Position numbers and translations under genes: made by a program
Shown here: piece by piece, positions 60,601 to 64,000 of the stretch
How the letters are laid out: each line of letters starts with the position of its first letter
Position numbering within the stretch: position 1 is the first letter of the stretch
From: Boswellia sacra
Taxonomy: Eukaryota; Streptophyta; Magnoliopsida; Sapindales; Burseraceae
Length of the DNA: 64,000 bases
Assembly: GCA_013180625.2 (NCBI GenBank)
Contig: SNVD02009732.1
Location: 336,615 to 400,614 of the forward strand
Direction of reading: 5' to 3'
The notes under the pieces: model-generated
What the model was told of the DNA's origin: nothing
What the model saw: only the letters and a program-made list of their open reading frames with translations
The model's database searches: none

Positions 60601-63600
60601 TAGGATGCATACTATAAGAAAATGGGCACCAGGAAGCATAAAAAAATACTGAAGCATAAGCATTCCTCTGTCTGGAAGTCAGAGCTCTGTCCAGGAGGTA
60701 TCCATCCACCTGGAAAACAAACAGGACTACATATTAATGTCACAGATAATTTCAATTAATCGATAACAAGAAGTCACACAAATTTTGGAAATTTGAAACC
60801 ATTCTATGCAGAGTCTCGGAATGAATTTCTTAAAAATATTAGGAGAGAAGGGGAAGGTATCAAAAGAAGGATTGAGTGTGTTTCTTCAACATCAGCAGCT
60901 CCTAACCTACCTAATATGGAATGTTATCACTTGATTATTGAAATGGGATGTCAAATCGTATGGAGGGGGGAAATCGCATAAAAGAAGCTAATATTTATAA
61001 GACAAGCCCACAACTAGGAGCTTGTGCATGAAAAAGAAAAAGATGTGCCTCACATATATACCCAAGACTAAAATTCAATCAGTTTTAACAAACTTCCAAG
61101 AGTCGTATTCAAAATCTAACGCCACAAAACAAGCACTTGGTAGTTAAAGCAGACAAAGCAAGTAGTCTTGCAGTCACGTATGAGAAAATCAGGAAAAGAT
61201 ATTTATTTATTTTGATTAAAAAAAGGAAAAAAACCGATGGAGAAGAATTACAAAAGTGGACACAAGACAGAACCACATAGTTCTATATGTGTTATGGGAT
61301 AATGAAAAACTAAGTGTACCTAACTTCATAAATTTTTTTAAAAAAAAAAAAAGATTGGGCACGACAGCAATTGACTTAACAAAAGGGGAAGCGATATTAT
61401 GGGATCCAAGAGGTCGGATCAAACACAAAGCTCAAAACATAATTACTATATATTTCAGGTATAAAACCTGCATTCAAGAAACAAAGGAAAATGAATTTCT
61501 TAAAAATATTAGGAGAGAAGGGGAAGGTATCAAAAGAAGGATTGAGTGTGTTTCTTCAACATCAGCAGCTTCTAACCTACCTAATATGGAATGTTATCAC
61601 TTGATTATTGAAATGGGATGTCAAATCGTATGGAGGGGGGAAATCGCATAAAAGAAGCTAATATTTATAAGACAAGCCCACAACTAGGAGCTTGTGCATG
61701 AAAAAGAAAAAGATGTGCCTCACATAGATACCCAAGATTAAAATTCAATCAGTTTTAACAAACTTCCAAGAGTCGTATTCAAAATCTAACGCCACAAAAC
61801 AAGCACTTGGTAGTTAAAGCAGACAAAGCAAGTAGTCTTGCAGTCAAGTATGAGAAAATCAGGAAAAGATATTTATTTATTTTGATTAAAAAAAGGAAAC
61901 ATATCGATGGAGAAGAATTACAAAAGTGGACACAAGACAGAACCACATAGTTCTATATGTGTTATGGGATAATGAAAAATTAAGTGTACCTAACTTCATA
62001 AATTTTTTTTAAAAAAAAAAAAGATTGGGCACGACAGCAATTGACTTAACAAAAGGGGAAGAGATATTATGGAATCCAAGAGGTCGGATCAAACACAAAG
62101 CTCAAAACATAATTACTATATATTTCAGGTATAAAACCTGCATTCAAGAAACAAAGGAAAATGACACAACAAATCATACTGATAAATATCAAGCACACAA
62201 GTTTGATTTTAGAATCTAAAACAACATAATGTCTTCAGATGGTTCATTTTAAGCACATTCAAGCTCAATGAAAAAAGGCTCTTCTGCAACCATCCCCCTT
62301 CCTTTGTGAATGTAATCAACGAGGTGACTGCATCTATCTTCTATATCCCAATTTTGTATTGTCTCGGTACGCCCCCCAAAAAAAAAAATATTCCCACTTA
62401 TTGAATAAACTTCAGATGGTCTTTGAATTTGACAACGTAGTATTATTCCATCCTCTTCTGTTATTAAGTTTATAAATAATAAAGAAAGTTCAAAATAAGG
62501 ATCAGCTAAGGAGATAATAAGATATCAATGTTTTAGCCAAAATAATACAATATTCCAGTATCCATTGCCCTAAAAATACAACATCACATTATTAGAAATA
62601 TTTTACTTATCTTCATCATGCCAGACGTCCTAAAACCAAAATAATTAGAAACCTTGAACTTCACTTATTTCAATTGAAATTAAAATGAAAACCTAATAAC
62701 TCAATTTAAAAACAGATAAAACTACCAAAATGGGCCAAATAGAAAGGACAGTAAGAAAAGACTCCTATAAGAGCATCAAATACAAAAGCATACATTATTT
62801 GCAATTCAAAAGAAGTGGGCAAAGGTAAAATGGTCAAAGAGCAAAAGTATGTCATTTGTGTCTAACATCATTTCTAGTCATTCATATCAGCAGCAACATT
62901 ACTCACACCACATTAACACATAAGAGTTGCAAATATGCCACCTGAGTAGAAAAAATGTCCACATAAAAGTTCTCAATTTTGAATAACCCACAGCCATGTC
63001 TCAAAAACTTTTGTCATACAGATCACACCTCACATAAGCATGGTTAATTACACCACAAATGTAGATTATTACCTCCCTAAATCTTTACACAATAACTCAA
63101 CAATTATGATACTAGATAACGTCATCCAGTTTTCAATAACCCACAGCCATGTCTCAAAAACTTTTGTCGTACAGATCACACCTCAAATAAGCATGGCTGC
63201 TTACACAATAAATTTAGATTAATACCTGCCTAAATCTTTACACAATAACTCAACAATTATGATACTAGATAACGTCATCCAGCTTTCAACAATCAGGTAT
63301 CCTATTCATTATACTCAGAAATCCCTGGACATTTCATACTCACCAAATTCGAAACTGAGTACCGCGGCCAACCCCTATGATGCCCAGCCTAGCAGCTAGA
63401 GAACTTGTGATCTACAAGTAGGTAGCCCAAGGGACTCTAAAAGATAAGATAATTGTCATAATTCTACAAACCATCTTGCTTTTCCAGAGGTAATATTTCA
63501 ATTCAAATTTTCTAGATAATTTATATATTCAAATTGCTAAATCTTGACAGCTTCTTGAACACAATAATTCAAGTAAGAATGAAATAAATAGCCCACCTTG

Positions 63601-64000
63601 ATCATTTCTTTCACTAATGTTTTCTTTTTTCTTTTTCATTGAAAAAAAAGTTGATTTCTATTACTACCGACACAAGCAAAAACCTTTTTAAAGTAAACAA
63701 ATCAGGCTTGAATCTGATTTTACAAATTTTACAATACAAATACTCCATCACACAGCATCAAACCCTACAATTTGCAACAAGGAACCCTGACAACACCAAA
63801 AAGACAAAAACAAAAAACAATAACCAAAATCAACTAGACAGATCAAACACAAAGGCAGAACTCCTTTAAATCAACAAATCAAACAAACCCATTAATCGAA
63901 AGTAAAAAAATAAATAAAAACAAAAATAATCAACCAATCAAACAAGAAAATCTAATTAAACCCAAAAATTAAAAAATTAAAATAAACAAAAAGCTTACCT
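57626..64000 (-). CDS. 5'-adenylylsulfate reductase-like protein (APRL4/5/7 type), 5' end outside the window
   Basis: Minus-strand exons seen: 60709-60528, 58433-58309 and 58050-57626, plus the last two bases of exon 1 (64000-63999) before GTAAGC. The visible 243 residues start VDGYLLDRALTSRQRN. They include a thioredoxin-fold segment with WCPFS, where one redox Cys of WCGPC is absent, and EQSSALPS then IFSRYGIHSLPSILLVNQTS with the cis-Pro region. A membrane span (LVFAVFFLCLRLLISIF) follows, then the tail conserved in the family (WTKLRFCKTRNF, ARVWASSLASVSLGE). APRL proteins are thioredoxin-like membrane proteins of unknown role and lack the sulfate-reducing domain. Intron 3 uses a GC donor. 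Intron 1 is 3.3 kb. The N-terminal signal peptide should lie beyond the window. Confidence 0.92.
58434..60095. repeat. Intron 2 of the APRL gene: repeated copies of the exon 3 acceptor
   Basis: The true exon 3 start (near 58433) and three further places (about 59545, 59780 and 59945) share the motif CATATCTTGAAAATATRCTG (plus strand), followed by similar intronic sequence (ATATGGGACATGG, GATGAAATTTC, AAAAGTTCATA, AACTTTGGATTCA). On the gene strand each copy keeps an AG just before the exon-like start. Block borders are approximate. Confidence 0.8.
60821..62160. repeat. 670-bp tandem duplication in intron 1 of the APRL gene
   Basis: Copy 1 (60821-61490) and copy 2 (61491-62160) abut exactly, both starting ATGAATTTCTTAAAAATATT. 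I count about 11 differences over 670 bp, so the duplication is recent. Open frames in each copy (for example LKNIRREGEGIKRRIECVSS) are repeated by the duplication and show no family resemblance. Confidence 0.92.
62982..63290. repeat. 153-bp tandem duplication in intron 1 of the APRL gene
   Basis: AATAACCCACAGCCATGTCT starts both copies (62982 and 63135). The shared end ACTAGATAACGTCATCCAG closes them. The copies differ at roughly a dozen places, so this event is older than the 670-bp one. Confidence 0.88.

Noticed and set aside
60793..62219. Plus-strand protein-coding genes inside APRL intron 1
   Set aside because: The repeated open frames are explained by the 670-bp tandem duplication, end at unrelated stops and have no known domain.
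1..64000. CRISPR array, prokaryotic operon or phage island
   Set aside because: Gene structure, splice signals and families are all plant nuclear; no direct repeat array has CRISPR-like spacers.

Overview
This is nuclear DNA of a flowering plant, almost certainly a eudicot. It is AT-rich, its genes carry introns with GT-AG borders, it contains plant-only families (DUF1639, DUF6821, arabinogalactan peptide, WAK kinase, APRL thioredoxin-like), and about half of it is transposon-derived. I suspect a woody rosid, but nothing here proves the species.

Layout. 1-80 (+): last exon of an unidentified gene. 2.6-3.9 kb (-): three-exon DUF1639 gene. 5.4-9.0 kb: an imperfect inverted repeat, a decayed solo LTR and two non-autonomous DNA transposons. 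11,963-22,647: a complete but dead Ty3/gypsy retrotransposon of the Tat/Retand type, with 382-bp LTRs, an ATTTT target duplication, a PBS, gag-pro-pol with a second RNase H, an intron-containing antisense gene, and two minisatellites before the 3' LTR. 24.8 kb (+): arabinogalactan peptide gene. 26.3-28.2 kb (+): telo-box/TATA-like sequence followed by five related hairpin-forming units that look like a non-coding RNA cluster, possibly H/ACA snoRNAs. 30.0-31.2 kb: Harbinger-like element with TTA target duplication. 32 kb (-): coding relic. 33.0-33.8 kb: hAT-like element. 35.1-36.2 kb: A/T-only repeats. 38.5-43.9 kb (+): nine-exon GPN3 GTPase gene. 45.3-46.5 kb (-): broken WAK-like kinase. 51.5-52.6 kb (-): two-exon DUF6821 gene. 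56.3 kb: 128-bp triple-hairpin MITE. 57.6 kb to the window edge (-): APRL-type thioredoxin-like membrane protein gene, whose first exon lies just outside the window and whose introns hold several tandem duplications.

The genes are independent transcription units, as is normal for plants. GPN3 is a housekeeping factor for RNA polymerase assembly. The arabinogalactan peptide and the APRL protein enter the secretory/membrane system. DUF1639 and DUF6821 proteins have no established function. The items most worth a second look are the covarying hairpin array at 26.6-28.2 kb, the spliced antisense gene in the retrotransposon, and the duplicated acceptor sites plus a GC-AG intron in the APRL gene.
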